Positions 42,422 through 50,082 are shown, counted from the first letter of the stretch. The stretch is 64,000 bases of DNA from Candidatus Aenigmatarchaeota archaeon (GCA_016932735.1 JAFGCI010000008.1:39478-103477); one strand, 5' to 3'. Notes: a model not told the origin generated them from the letters alone. Numbers and translations: made by a program.

Positions 42422-43549
42422 TTACTGTTTCTCTTTAAGCAGGACAGTCGTCTCAAACTTCTCGCCGCCCCGGTAGTATTCGACTTCGACGGTGTCGCCG
42501 GGCTGGTATTTCATCAGGCGGTTTACGAACTCGTCCATGTCTCCGACTTTCTTTCCGTCAAGGGCTGTGATGATATCGCCCATGACGAAGTCGTCCTTTT
42601 CAGGGGTCGAGACTGTCTTTCTTAATCCGGCTTCCTTGGCGTTTCCGTAATCGTCAAGGTCGAGAATGAGGACTCCGGAATTGACTGAAAGGTTCCAGAA
42701 GGCGGAGACGCTTTCGCTTATCTCTATTCCTATTATCCCGAACCAGGGGCGGGCGATGCCTCCTGTTCCGATTATTTCATCTGTAATCTTTTTGACAGTA
42801 TTTATCGGGACTGCAAATCCGACTCCTTCGCTTCCTCCTGATTTAGAGATGATTGCCGTGTTGATGCCGATGACCTGACCGCGCGAATTAAGGAGCGGAC
42901 CGCCGGAATTCCCGGGATTTATCGCCGCGTCCGTCTGGATGACATTATCAATTTCGAATCCATTTTCTAATTCTATCTTTCTTTTGGTTCCGGATGCAAT
43001 CCCTGATGTTATCGTGTTCTGGAGTGTAAATGGAGAGCCTAAAGCAAAAACCAATTCGCCCTGTCTTACTTCATCCGAGTCGCCGAGTTCCACAGGGTCA
43101 AGCCCTGTCGCGTTTATCTTTATGACAGCTATGTCATTGAAAGAGTCCGTGCCGACAAGCTGTGCGCTGTGCGAACTTCCGTCAAAAAGAGTCACCGTGA
43201 TAGTTTCCGCATCGCTTATAACATGATTGTTGGTCGCAATATATCCATCATCCGATAGAACGAAACCGGAACCGCTTGATGTCGAGACGACAGTTCCGTA
43301 AATCGTCCGGACATCTCTTTCAGAATTTATGTATACGACCGATTCTCTGTTTTGTTCAAGGACGCGGAATGTCGTTCCCTCAAAAGTTTCTGTCCCGTTG
43401 ATATAAACGGTTTTCATTTTGAGGAGGCCGTAATCTATTCCCAGATTTTCAAATAATGTCAGAAGGCTGAGAACCAGCAATGCTCCTATAAGGACGCCTA
43501 CTGTTCCGGTAATTATAAAGTCCAGCCTCTGTCTGGTCTTCCTCTTCAT
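42422..43549 (-). CDS. htrA: HtrA/DegP-like membrane-anchored serine protease
   Basis: 375 residues. A transmembrane anchor at about 11-34, then a trypsin-like domain with the catalytic triad: His in YIATNNHVIS (about 108), Asp in FNDIAVIKI (about 138), Ser in NPGNSGGPLLN (about 216). A PDZ domain follows (about 270-370, with VMGDIITALDGKKVGDMDEF). Degrades or refolds damaged proteins at the outer face of the membrane. Convergent with the 41868 gene region. Firm assignment. Confidence 0.93.
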   Translation of the reverse strand: MKRKTRQRLDFIITGTVGVLIGALLVLSLLTLFENLGIDYGLLKMKTVYINGTETFEGTTFRVLEQNRESVVYINSERDVRTIYGTVVSTSSGSGFVLSDDGYIATNNHVISDAETITVTLFDGSSHSAQLVGTDSFNDIAVIKINATGLDPVELGDSDEVRQGELVFALGSPFTLQNTITSGIASGTKRKIELENGFEIDNVIQTDAAINPGNSGGPLLNSRGQVIGINTAIISKSGGSEGVGFAVPINTVKKITDEIIGTGGIARPWFGIIGIEISESVSAFWNLSVNSGVLILDLDDYGNAKEAGLRKTVSTPEKDDFVMGDIITALDGKKVGDMDEFVNRLMKYQPGDTVEVEYYRGGEKFETTVLLKEKQ

Positions 43550-43661
43550 AAAACTGAATTACCGGCAAGTTTTAAGACAGTATACGTACCCAGAAGTATA
43601 TTCTTTTTTAAACAAGTTTAAGTAATAATACTATTATATAAAATGGGAGAAGGTGGTTATT

Positions 43662-43727
43662 TTGGCTGCTAAGAAAAAGAAAGCTGCACCAAAGAAAGCT
43701 GCAAAGAAAGGCAAGAAGAAGAAATAA
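43662..43727 (+). CDS. 21-residue lysine/alanine peptide ORF
   Basis: TTG 43662 to TAA 43725-43727. 21 residues, of which 13 are Lys, 5 Ala, one Pro and one Gly, besides the start (begins MAAKKKKAAPKK, ends GKKKK). A GGTGG element lies 5-8 bases upstream and ATTATATAAA about 25 bases upstream, then a hairpin and T-run follow (43750-43785). It looks like an expressed short gene, resembling the tails of histone H1-like proteins. Alternative: a noncoding short transcript. Confidence 0.45.
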   Translation: MAAKKKKAAPKKAAKKGKKKK

Positions 43728-43749
43728 AACCGTTGCATTCATTCTTACT

Positions 43750-43785
43750 GATTTCAAAATGAAATCAATAATCTGCTTCTTTTTT
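43750..43785 (+). terminator. hairpin plus T-run
   Basis: GATTTCA (43750-43756), loop AAA, TGAAATC (43760-43766), followed by a T-rich tract ending CTTCTTTTTT: an intrinsic-terminator-like structure for the 21-residue ORF. Confidence 0.5.
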
Positions 43786-44152
43786 CTTTTTACGATTTTC
43801 TTCTGCATAATGGTTCTGAAGAACTAATCGTTATGCATTCGGTCTTTGTCTCCTGGGTAAAAACAGGCTCTCTGCAATTCGATTTTATGACTTATAAATC
43901 CGGGATGCAATTAAATATTAAGATAATTCATAACCGGGCACATGGGAAGGGAGAGTGAGAAACGATGCCAAAGAAATGCAAAAAGTGCTAGATTGTTAAA
44001 AAAGCTATGATTACATACAGCTCATTCTTATTTCATTTATTTCTTTATTTTTTGTTCCAAAGAAACCAGATATAGAATTTTTGTAATTAAGGTTTTTATT
44101 TGTTTATTGCTAGCGATTTTAAAAATTAAATCCTATTTCCATCCAGACCGAT
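43786..44152. other. intergenic region with one possible micro-ORF
   Basis: About 370 bases without a normal gene. It contains an ACTTATAAAT box at 43891, a second AT-rich box near 43910, the micro-ORF at 43965-43991, and a T-rich run after it. Nothing else supported. Confidence 0.5.
43965..43991 (+). CDS. possible 8-residue Lys/Cys micro-ORF
   Basis: ATG 43965 to TAG 43989-43991 encodes MPKKCKKC. Upstream are GGGAGAGTGAG at a ribosome-binding distance and two TATA-like boxes; a T-rich region follows. An alternative ATG at 43942 opens a 22-codon frame in a different phase, so the true product is uncertain. Listed because the promoter, ribosome-binding site and terminator-like layout surround a stretch with no larger gene. 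Confidence 0.25.
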   Translation: MPKKCKKC

Positions 44153-44875
44153 TTGTGGGATATTATTAAAAATGGGATGGGAATGCCAAGAATAAGTACA
44201 GATAAATGCTACATAACAAAATTAAATACTGCCGGCATCCGACGATCGCCTTATAAAAGCGGGTCAACGAAAATAATAGGAAATCCCGATGAAATAAGGC
44301 ATGATGAAGGCCTTTATGCTTTATGGGAGCATATAAGTAACGGCGGCGCTAAAATCAGCAACTCAGAAGGAAACGACATATTACAGGCAGAAGTTCCGAA
44401 GGCCAAGATGAATTACTTCTTCATATTCGATAACTCCGCTCAAAGTCAGGAAGATGTTAACACTAAATCTTCTTTAAGAATAAATGGAGAAGGGGATATA
44501 TGCGGTGTTTCAAGAAATGGTCGTCCGTTTATAATAGAAGTAAAATATAAGAGCCGATTGCCTGATGCATTCAGCCAGGTCGGCAGGTTAAGATATTTCT
44601 TATCTAATCCCCATTACTGGCCTCAGACAAAAGGAGATTATTATAAAAAATTTTTTTCATTCCTGGTAGACGTTATGCAGTCCGGAACGGATCCATGGGA
44701 ATCTCAGTTATTTTATCATTCTATAAAGGGGGGAGAATTTATCGATATAACAAAAGAAGCTCCAGAATTCGATCCTTCATGGTTTAAAAAAACAGAGCAT
44801 CTTAAGAAGCATACGGGCATTTTTATCAGAGACTATAAAAGATTCCAAAAAATAAGAATGAAATCACAGAAATGA
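44153..44875 (+). CDS. hypothetical protein with PD-(D/E)XK-nuclease-like motif
   Basis: 240 residues as drawn from TTG 44153; ATG 44177 or 44183 are also possible starts. The segment INGEGDICGVSRNGRPFIIEVKYKS (read in two parts, about 108-132) has the D-x(9-15)-E-V-K arrangement of PD-(D/E)XK nucleases, followed by a helix (AFSQVGRLRYFL). The C-terminal half is aromatic-rich (FFSFLVDVMQSGTDPWESQLFY). No partner methylase or toxin-like gene is adjacent. Nuclease function is inference from this motif alone. Confidence 0.6.
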   Translation: MWDIIKNGMGMPRISTDKCYITKLNTAGIRRSPYKSGSTKIIGNPDEIRHDEGLYALWEHISNGGAKISNSEGNDILQAEVPKAKMNYFFIFDNSAQSQEDVNTKSSLRINGEGDICGVSRNGRPFIIEVKYKSRLPDAFSQVGRLRYFLSNPHYWPQTKGDYYKKFFSFLVDVMQSGTDPWESQLFYHSIKGGEFIDITKEAPEFDPSWFKKTEHLKKHTGIFIRDYKRFQKIRMKSQK

Positions 44876-44935
44876 TTTCCAACCGGAAACCAAATCCCTT
44901 AAATATATCTTCTGTTTTATTTTAGTTGTGGTTTA

Positions 44936-45202
44936 ATGAACAGGGCCAAGCTTAATTATATATTCGGGATACCGCTCACGATTTCATTCCTGATAGTATT
45001 CATTACAGGACTAATTAAACTGCCCGAACTGGGGCTCCATCGTTTCGGAATACGGATGGCAGGCATAACATTCATCCATGACTGGGCAGGTGTCCTTATG
45101 GGTGTCCTGACAATAATACACATTATACTTTACTGGAAACAGATTGCCTGCATGACAAAGATCATGTTCAAAAGAAAGAGTGCGGAAAAATGCAAAACAT
45201 AA
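44936..45202 (+). CDS. DUF4405 cytochrome-b-like membrane protein
   Basis: 88 residues with two main membrane helices. The motif FIHDWAGVLMGVLTIIHIILYWKQI (read as FIHDWAGV and IIHIILYW) places two histidines one helix-length apart, as in DUF4405/cytochrome b561-like haem proteins. Probably a haem-binding electron carrier in the membrane. It overlaps by 13 bases the lipoprotein gene that follows. Confidence 0.75.
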   Translation: MNRAKLNYIFGIPLTISFLIVFITGLIKLPELGLHRFGIRMAGITFIHDWAGVLMGVLTIIHIILYWKQIACMTKIMFKRKSAEKCKT

Positions 45203-45441
45203 TCATGCTGGCTCTTCTGGTCTTCATAATCCTTATTTCAGGATGTACGCAGGCTCCGGTGAATGATGTAACAGGGATATCGGATTCGGGGGAAAGCCCG
45301 GCTCCGGAAATAATCCGGGTCAGCGAACCAGTACCAAATGTAGTTGCGTGTCCTTTTGAAAGGATTGAAGACCCATATCCCGGCGAATGCGGGAGATACA
45401 CCGACCAGAATAAGGACGGCCTCTGTGATTTGAGCCAGTAA
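45190..45441 (+). CDS. small lipoprotein with Cys/Asp-rich end
   Basis: 83 residues. Signal peptide ending in lipobox ISGC (Cys about 19). The C-terminal 32 residues hold CPFERIEDPYPGECGRYTDQ, then NKDGLCDLSQ: three cysteines and a D-x-N-x-D-G-x-C-D calcium-binding-like motif as in thrombospondin type 3 units, commonly found next to DUF4405-type proteins. Probably sits outside the membrane and works with the haem protein encoded upstream. Confidence 0.72.
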   Translation: MQNIIMLALLVFIILISGCTQAPVNDVTGISDSGESPAPEIIRVSEPVPNVVACPFERIEDPYPGECGRYTDQNKDGLCDLSQ

Positions 45442-45525
45442 ATATATCATCCAATATCTATTTCTTTTTATCCAAAACCGAGACCATGAGGACAGGTTTA
45501 TAAATTCTAACTGCATATACCAGTT

Positions 45526-46257
45526 ATGAAATACGCCAATGCCAGAAGGGCTTTCCTCGAGCTATCGAGGCAGGTTCCGCGGTCGGAGTTCATGGACCTT
45601 GCTACCCTTGGGCACAACGGCGACCGGTACAAGTTCTTCCGAATTGACATAAAACCCAAAAGGAAGCTTGTAAAGCTCTGCCTTGCTGGGACAGTCCATG
45701 GAGATGAGATTGCAGGCCAGAAAGGCCTTCTTAGATGGCTTTCCACTCCCGAAATTATAAATGATGAGGCATTTTACAGGCTTTATCCTATAGTGAATCC
45801 TGTAGGATTCCAGTTCTGGAAGCGGAATAACATGAAGGGGGTCGACCTGAACAGGTCCTTCTTTGCTGAAAAGGCGCCCACAGAGGTAAAGGCAATCCAG
45901 AACGATCTCAAATATCAGTGGTTCGATGCTTTCATATCCTTCCACGAGAACTGGGCCGAAGAGAATGAAGACCTTTACATATTCTATCACCCGAACAGGG
46001 AATCAAAGAAGCTTGGGCGTCACATTGTCAAATCTATGAAAGGCTTTGCCATAGTGGACAAAAGGAAGAATATAGACTGCTGGAAAGCGGATAACGGCCT
46101 GATAGAGGCTGACGATGACGGCTCATTTGAGTATTTCATGGGCGAGAAGAAGGCACATGCCAGTCTTTGTGTAGAAGTGCCCGCCCGCCTGAGCGTTAAA
46201 AGAAGGGCAATGATTGTCGAGAAGATAATAGAGAATGCAAAGGATTATTTCTATTAG
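45526..46257 (+). CDS. M14-family zinc carboxypeptidase / aspartoacylase-like hydrolase
   Basis: 243 residues. Zinc site H-x-x-E in GTVHGDEIAG (about 54-63), substrate-binding NPVGFQFWKRNN and DLNRSF (about 110-116), second zinc His in FISFHENW (about 137), and a C-terminal glutamate in LCVEVPARLS. This is the succinylglutamate desuccinylase/aspartoacylase and M14 pattern. The substrate cannot be told from sequence. No signal peptide, so it is cytoplasmic. Starts about 85 bases after the lipoprotein gene. Confidence 0.82.
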   Translation: MKYANARRAFLELSRQVPRSEFMDLATLGHNGDRYKFFRIDIKPKRKLVKLCLAGTVHGDEIAGQKGLLRWLSTPEIINDEAFYRLYPIVNPVGFQFWKRNNMKGVDLNRSFFAEKAPTEVKAIQNDLKYQWFDAFISFHENWAEENEDLYIFYHPNRESKKLGRHIVKSMKGFAIVDKRKNIDCWKADNGLIEADDDGSFEYFMGEKKAHASLCVEVPARLSVKRRAMIVEKIIENAKDYFY

Positions 46258-46263
46258 AAATTA

Positions 46264-47022
46264 TTAAATGAACAATAAAGTCATCATCACTGCTATGCCC
46301 AATATAATCCCTATTAGCTGAACCAGCGACCTGTGCACCCTGCATTCCTTATGAAGTTCTGGAATGAGGTCTGAGCCGGCTATGTAAAGGAAACCGCCAG
46401 CTGTAAATGGCAGGATGAACGGTATGAAATTCTCGGCAGACCCCCCAAGGGCAATCCCTATAACAGCACCTATAACGGCTGTCAAAGCCGTAAGGAAGTT
46501 AAGAATAAGGGCTCTCTTCTTCTTGAATCCCCCATGGACAAGAACGCCAAAATCTCCCATTTCCTGAGGAATTTCATGGAAAAGCACTGCAAGGGAGGTC
46601 GCCACGCCCAAAGGTATGCTGACGAGGTATGAAGCGCCTATGACAAGACCGTCTATAAGGTTGTGCAGACTGTCTCCAACAAGGTTCATGTACGCAAAAG
46701 AGTGCGGATGTGAACTGGAAGTTGGTATATGGCAATGCCTCCAGTGTATGAATTTCTCAAGAATGAAGAAAAGAACCATTCCCGAAACCGCATAAGCCCC
46801 TATCTCCACCCCGAAGCCGAATTCTGCGGCCGTTTCTGGAAGCAGGTGAAGGAAAGCCCCTCCTAAAAGGGAGCCTGCAGAGAAGCTGACCAGAAAGAGA
46901 AGAAGGTCTGTCATCCTCTCCTTTTTGAAAAGGAAAGTGAATATCCCGACAAGAGAGACGAGACTAATGATAATTACACTGACAAGAGTGTAAATCAGAG
47001 CAGTTATAATATCAACAGGCAT
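46264..47022 (-). CDS. ZIP-family metal transporter
   Basis: 252 residues, eight transmembrane helices. The metal-path motifs are HNLIDGLVIG in helix 4 and HEIPQEMGDF in helix 5. A His-rich loop (WRHCHIPTSSSHPHS, about 94-108) precedes them, as in ZIP proteins of the ZupT/GufA group. Takes up Zn2+, Fe2+ or related ions; the exact ion is not predictable. Convergent with the M14 gene. Confidence 0.9.
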   Translation of the reverse strand: MPVDIITALIYTLVSVIIISLVSLVGIFTFLFKKERMTDLLLFLVSFSAGSLLGGAFLHLLPETAAEFGFGVEIGAYAVSGMVLFFILEKFIHWRHCHIPTSSSHPHSFAYMNLVGDSLHNLIDGLVIGASYLVSIPLGVATSLAVLFHEIPQEMGDFGVLVHGGFKKKRALILNFLTALTAVIGAVIGIALGGSAENFIPFILPFTAGGFLYIAGSDLIPELHKECRVHRSLVQLIGIILGIAVMMTLLFI

Positions 47023-47052
47023 AGAAATAGATAAATAACCGGATATATAAAA

Positions 47053-47280
47053 TTAATTTTTTCTGTCTGCGTGTCTAAGTGAACCATATAAACCTATCTT
47101 TTGTACGAGAGATGCATACATTGGGCCTGTATTAATATTAAGGTCTCCATTCAGCACATGTTCGTATGTAAATCGCTGTATAAACCTTGATGCCCTTTTG
47201 GCCAATGTAGGAAAATTACCATCTTTTGGGCTTATTTTATGCAGATATCTCCAGACATCTTCTCCTCTTGTTCCTGTCAT
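47053..47280 (-). CDS. hypothetical protein, 75 aa
   Basis: 75 residues, soluble, basic. Reads MTGTRGEDVWRYLHKISPKD then LAKRASRFIQRFTYEHVL and ends LRHADRKN. ATATAAAAAT lies about 27 bases before the ATG, consistent with a leaderless transcript. No family recognised; could bind nucleic acid. Confidence 0.5.
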   Translation of the reverse strand: MTGTRGEDVWRYLHKISPKDGNFPTLAKRASRFIQRFTYEHVLNGDLNINTGPMYASLVQKIGLYGSLRHADRKN

Positions 47281-47355
47281 AATTATCTTTTGGGTGAATA
47301 GATTTTTATATTAATGTTGCTATTCAGAAGTGATTTATTATTGTGAAAAGGTGAA

Positions 47356-47369
47356 AGCTTTATAAAGCT
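47356..47369. promoter_or_regulatory. palindromic TATA element
   Basis: AGCTTTATAAAGCT is a perfect 14-bp palindrome containing the TATA core, about 30 bases before the ATG of a 19-residue frame (47394) and about 100 before the zinc-ribbon gene. Confidence 0.45.
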
Positions 47370-47393
47370 CTCTATTAGTTAATAACATCAGGC

Positions 47394-47453
47394 ATGCCAG
47401 AAAAGCCAAGAAAAGCACTATATGGCCTTTTCTTTTGCATGCAAATAGACTAG
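47394..47453 (+). CDS. 19-residue leader ORF
   Basis: ATG 47394, placed for a leaderless mRNA by the TATA element at 47356-47369, to TAG 47451-47453. It reads MPEKPRKALYG, then LFFCMQID. It ends 12 bases before the zinc-ribbon gene, whose GAGAGGAA site lies just after the stop. May be a coupled leader or a real micro-protein. Confidence 0.35.
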   Translation: MPEKPRKALYGLFFCMQID

Positions 47454-47465
47454 AGAGGAAATTAA

Positions 47466-47666
47466 ATGAGAGATGACAGAAGAGGCGGTTTCCGCGGTGG
47501 AGGCTCCGGAGGTCCAAGAAGGGACTTTAACAGGGGACCACGAGAAATGCACAAAGCAGTCTGTGCCGATTGCGGCCAGGAATGTGAAGTTCCATTCCAG
47601 CCAGATGAAGACAGACCGGTTTTTTGTAGGGATTGCTTCAGAAAGAGAAAAGACAGCAGAGATTGA
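47466..47666 (+). CDS. small zinc-ribbon protein with RG-rich N-terminus
   Basis: 66 residues. The first 25 are rich in Arg and Gly (MRDDRRGGFRGGGSGGPRRD), an RNA-binding-type composition. The second half is a zinc ribbon: AVCADCGQEC, VPFQPDEDRPVFCRDCF. This C-x2-C...PF-x-P-x-x-D-x-P-V-x-C-x-x-C-F family occurs widely in uncultivated archaea and bacteria with unknown role. GAGAGGAA lies before the ATG. Confidence 0.78.
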   Translation: MRDDRRGGFRGGGSGGPRRDFNRGPREMHKAVCADCGQECEVPFQPDEDRPVFCRDCFRKRKDSRD

Positions 47667-47714
47667 ACAGAAAGCAGAAACAAACAATTAAGTTGATTTA
47701 TTTTTCATTTTATC

Positions 47715-47927
47715 TTATTTTTTCTTGCCTTTAGTAGCTAGTACGATGTCATCATAGGTTATCGTTTTCCTTCCTGCATGCTTGCAGAACACAGAAGCGT
47801 CTTTTGCGACTTCCGCTATCATCTCTTCAAGAACAACTGCCATCTGCTCTGTAGCAGTCCTTGACACTCTCTTTCCTGTGGCTTCTTTAAGGAGCCTTTC
47901 AACGGGAGCTCTTGGTAAACCTGACAT
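47715..47927 (-). CDS. archaeal histone
   Basis: 70 residues, one histone fold: LPRAPVERLLKEATGKRVSRT, AVVLEEMIAEVAKDASVF, then CKHAGRKTITYDDIVLATK with the typical KTI-x-x-x-DI motif. Wraps DNA as dimers or polymers. No N- or C-terminal tail apart from GKKK. GGTGATAAA precedes the ATG. Firm assignment. Confidence 0.97.
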   Translation of the reverse strand: MSGLPRAPVERLLKEATGKRVSRTATEQMAVVLEEMIAEVAKDASVFCKHAGRKTITYDDIVLATKGKKK

Positions 47928-47997
47928 TTTATCACCTTTTTATATTTTTATTTCAACATTTAAAATAATCGGGTTCCGGGAAATACTGGTGATTTTG

Positions 47998-48612
47998 ATG
48001 AGATGCTCTAAATGTGGTAATGATATTAATGAAGACTGGGGATTCTGTCCAAGATGCGGTAATATGCTTAAGAATTCGCCGGCCGGGCTGATGGACTTCT
48101 CGAGCATATTCAAAGATATGCAGAAAGAGCTTGACAAGATGAACAACATATTTGAGAAGAACTTTGAGGTTTTCGATATGCGCCCCTTCTTTTCCCAGCC
48201 CGTTAAGGGGAAGGGATTCACAATAAAGATAACAACTAAGAGCGGCAACAAACCGGAGGTCTCTATAAAGACATTCGGCGATGTCGACCCCAGGAAGGTC
48301 CAGCAGAGCGTCTCTAAATGCATAAACTGCGAAACCCCGAAGCAAAGAACGGACAGGAATGAAAATCCTCCCAAAGTCACTGAGGAGCCCGTGACCAATG
48401 TTCGCAGAATGGGAGAATCCGTCGTTATGGAAATAAAGCTTCCCGGAATCGGCGGCATGAATGAAATACGGGTCCATGATCTGGAAAGTTCTGTTGAAGT
48501 GAGGGCAAGGACGGGAGATAAGGCTTACTTTAAAATACTGACGAAACCTGAGGCTTTCAAGCTGGCCGATAAAAAATTCGGCAACGAGGTGCTTTTTCTG
48601 GAGTTCAAATGA
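47998..48612 (+). CDS. zinc-ribbon plus CS/Hsp20-like domain protein
   Basis: 204 residues from ATG 47998 (an in-frame GTG lies 9 bases earlier). Residues 1-22 are a zinc ribbon (MRCSKCGNDINEDWGFCPRCG). A helix and linker follow, then a C-terminal beta-sandwich (about 125-204) with RMGESVVMEIKLPGIGGMNEI, VHDLESSVEVRA and ILTKPEAFKL, similar to Hsp20/CS domains (V-x-L-P-G-x-x-x-x-x-I). Such fusions may be small chaperones or adaptors. It diverges from the histone gene with about 70 bases between. Confidence 0.72.
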   Translation: MRCSKCGNDINEDWGFCPRCGNMLKNSPAGLMDFSSIFKDMQKELDKMNNIFEKNFEVFDMRPFFSQPVKGKGFTIKITTKSGNKPEVSIKTFGDVDPRKVQQSVSKCINCETPKQRTDRNENPPKVTEEPVTNVRRMGESVVMEIKLPGIGGMNEIRVHDLESSVEVRARTGDKAYFKILTKPEAFKLADKKFGNEVLFLEFK

Positions 48613-48690
48613 ATACCCATAAGATAAATTACCAAATATTTATAAAATTTCCTATTAAATTATACATTTCACTATCTTTCAGTGTTTACT

Positions 48691-49506
48691 ATGAGAGGAT
48701 ATTTAAATGCCCTTTTGTATGGCTTTGAGCCTTGGGATATGTACAGGAAAGCGGCCGATGCTTCCGTAGGCAGGACAGGGAATCCTGTAGCTGATGTAGT
48801 ACCCGAATTTAATAGGCAAATCTTGCCGGGAGGCATAAGAATCTATACTAAAATTCTCCCATGCGGACTTGCAACAACACCGAGAGCTTTGAGCGAAGCA
48901 ATGAAAGAAAGAAGATATGATATTATTTTGGGGACGGGGCTCGCTTCCAGGGCCCGGAAGCCTACCTTTGAGGAGGCCGGATATAACCAGTGGCGTGGTA
49001 AATATTATGAAAAATGTTCAAGGAGCGGACCTTTAGAAAGGGAAATTAAATCAGGCGGTGCTAAGAAATACTTCGTAACTGTCGATAATGAAAGATTGGT
49101 AGAATCTCTTTCTGAAAATGGCATTGATGCCAGTATATCTGAAAGCAAAAAAGATAAGGGGTTTGTATGCAATTACTCCATCTTTTTCTTGGGGAGACAT
49201 ATATATGAGAATCTTAGTAATATCGCGTTTGCGTTTTTCCATACACCTCTGACAGCAGACTATGCAAGTTATTTCTCTCCCGAATATAGGAGAGGCAAAT
49301 TTCTCGGGTTTAAGAGCAATCCGGTATTCAGACCCCAAAAAGTTTTTATTGAAAAAAACACCCTGAGAAAAACGATACATAATACATTAATAAATGAAGC
49401 AGAACAGCTGGAAAATGGGCTGGTTAGAATCAGAGAGCCTCATAATCCCCAGGAACGTACTCTTTTAGATAATATCGGAAATACCTCTATTGCTATTCAT
49501 ATATAA
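48691..49506 (+). CDS. pyroglutamyl-peptidase-I-like (peptidase C15) protein
   Basis: 271 residues from ATG 48691 (TATA-like TTATACATTT about 25 bases upstream). Residues 5-30 LNALLYGFEPWDMYRKAADASV resemble the G-F-E-P-F start of PCP. IILGTGLASRARKPTFEEAG and GFVCNYSIFFLGRH (likely catalytic Cys) follow, then FAFFHTPLTADY (likely catalytic His, matching F-I-H-V-P). It is longer than usual PCP (about 200) and diverged, so activity is uncertain. Confidence 0.6.
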   Translation: MRGYLNALLYGFEPWDMYRKAADASVGRTGNPVADVVPEFNRQILPGGIRIYTKILPCGLATTPRALSEAMKERRYDIILGTGLASRARKPTFEEAGYNQWRGKYYEKCSRSGPLEREIKSGGAKKYFVTVDNERLVESLSENGIDASISESKKDKGFVCNYSIFFLGRHIYENLSNIAFAFFHTPLTADYASYFSPEYRRGKFLGFKSNPVFRPQKVFIEKNTLRKTIHNTLINEAEQLENGLVRIREPHNPQERTLLDNIGNTSIAIHI

Positions 49507-49590
49507 CATCTTCACTCAGAAAAGAGTAAAATGCAGAAAAACTTTTAAACTTTGATTCACATCTTCTTAAGATTACTGGAGGTTGATAAG

Positions 49591-49827
49591 ATGGCATATG
49601 ACAAGGAACTAGACAAGGAGATTTTCAGTGAATCTGCTGATTTCGATAAGACAAAGATAACTGTCTCAGTTTTCTCATATAATGATGGAACGCCCAAAGT
49701 CCAGCTGTCGAGAGAAACCGCAGACATGGCATCCGGGGAAATGAAATGGGCCAAGCTTGGTAGAATGACAAAAGAAGAGACAGAAGCTATTCTTCCTCTG
49801 ATAAGCAGGGCTCTTGAGAAGATGTGA
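49591..49827 (+). CDS. small soluble protein, 78 aa
   Basis: 78 residues from ATG 49591, where GGAGGT lies 8 bases upstream; an upstream in-frame start at 49552 is not supported. Reads as a small alpha/beta protein (ITVSVFSYNDGTPKVQLSRE; WAKLGRMTKEETEAILPLI). Similar in flavour to the DUF3467 protein encoded beyond the tRNA, but not clearly related. Family unknown. Confidence 0.65.
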   Translation: MAYDKELDKEIFSESADFDKTKITVSVFSYNDGTPKVQLSRETADMASGEMKWAKLGRMTKEETEAILPLISRALEKM

Positions 49828-49870
49828 TTACATTTTTTCTTTTTAATTATAATTGATGCGGGGGATGGGA

Positions 49871-49942
49871 TTCTCGAATTTCACTCTTCTTCCACTTGAG
49901 TGCTTCTTTGGGGACGCGTTAGCTCCCGGAAAGAAGGCCTCA
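49871..49942 (-). other. tRNA intron, T-loop position 59/60
   Basis: 72 bases. Bulge-helix-bulge: outer helix ATGGG/CCCAT, inner 4-bp helix UUCG (49948-49945) with CGAG (49876-49873) (one U-G), three-base bulges AA|U and AA|U, cut after the second base on each side. Splicing restores T-loop TTCGAAT. The intron folds with CTTCTT/AAGAAG and GGGA/TCCC stems. Confidence 0.75.
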
Positions 49943-49953
49943 TTCGAACCCAT

Positions 49954-50005
49954 GAAAGCACTGCTCAGAACTCATCGGGCGAACCCGATGCAGACTTCTA
50001 AGCTA
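49954..50005 (-). other. over-long variable region of tRNA-Leu, probable third intron
   Basis: 52 bases where 13-16 are expected. It contains the hairpin ATCGGG-TTCG-CCCGAT (49989-49974) and TTAGAA/TTCTGA. AGC (50004-50002) and GCT (49959-49957) could form the mature variable stem. The exact splice sites are not resolved: intron 49961-49997 or 49963-49995 are both plausible. Confidence 0.5.
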
Positions 50006-50011
50006 CAGGAT

Positions 50012-50059
50012 ATCTCAAAGGAAAGTCATCGGCAATGCCTCATAACTTAAGTCCATGAA
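50012..50059 (-). other. tRNA intron, anticodon loop 37/38
   Basis: 48 bases at the canonical position. Bulge-helix-bulge: anticodon stem GGA/TCC, 4-bp helix CUUA (50065-50062) with UGAG (50017-50014), bulges AG|U and AU|A, cut after the second base on each side. Confidence 0.85.
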
Positions 50060-50082
50060 CTTAAGTCCTGCCCCTTTGACCA

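Noticed and set aside
43608..43808. Minus-strand frame of 66 codons across the Lys-rich micro-ORF
   Set aside because: It is the complement of poly-Lys codons and a T-run, giving an artificial hydrophobic peptide; no start signals.
44153..44183. Choosing ATG 44177 or 44183 over TTG 44153 as the start
   Set aside because: No ribosome-binding site or clear TATA spacing decides between them, so the longest version is listed with the alternatives named.
49853..50050. Plus-strand frame of 65 codons over the tRNA
   Set aside because: Lies wholly within the tRNA-Leu gene on the other strand; no ribosome-binding site.
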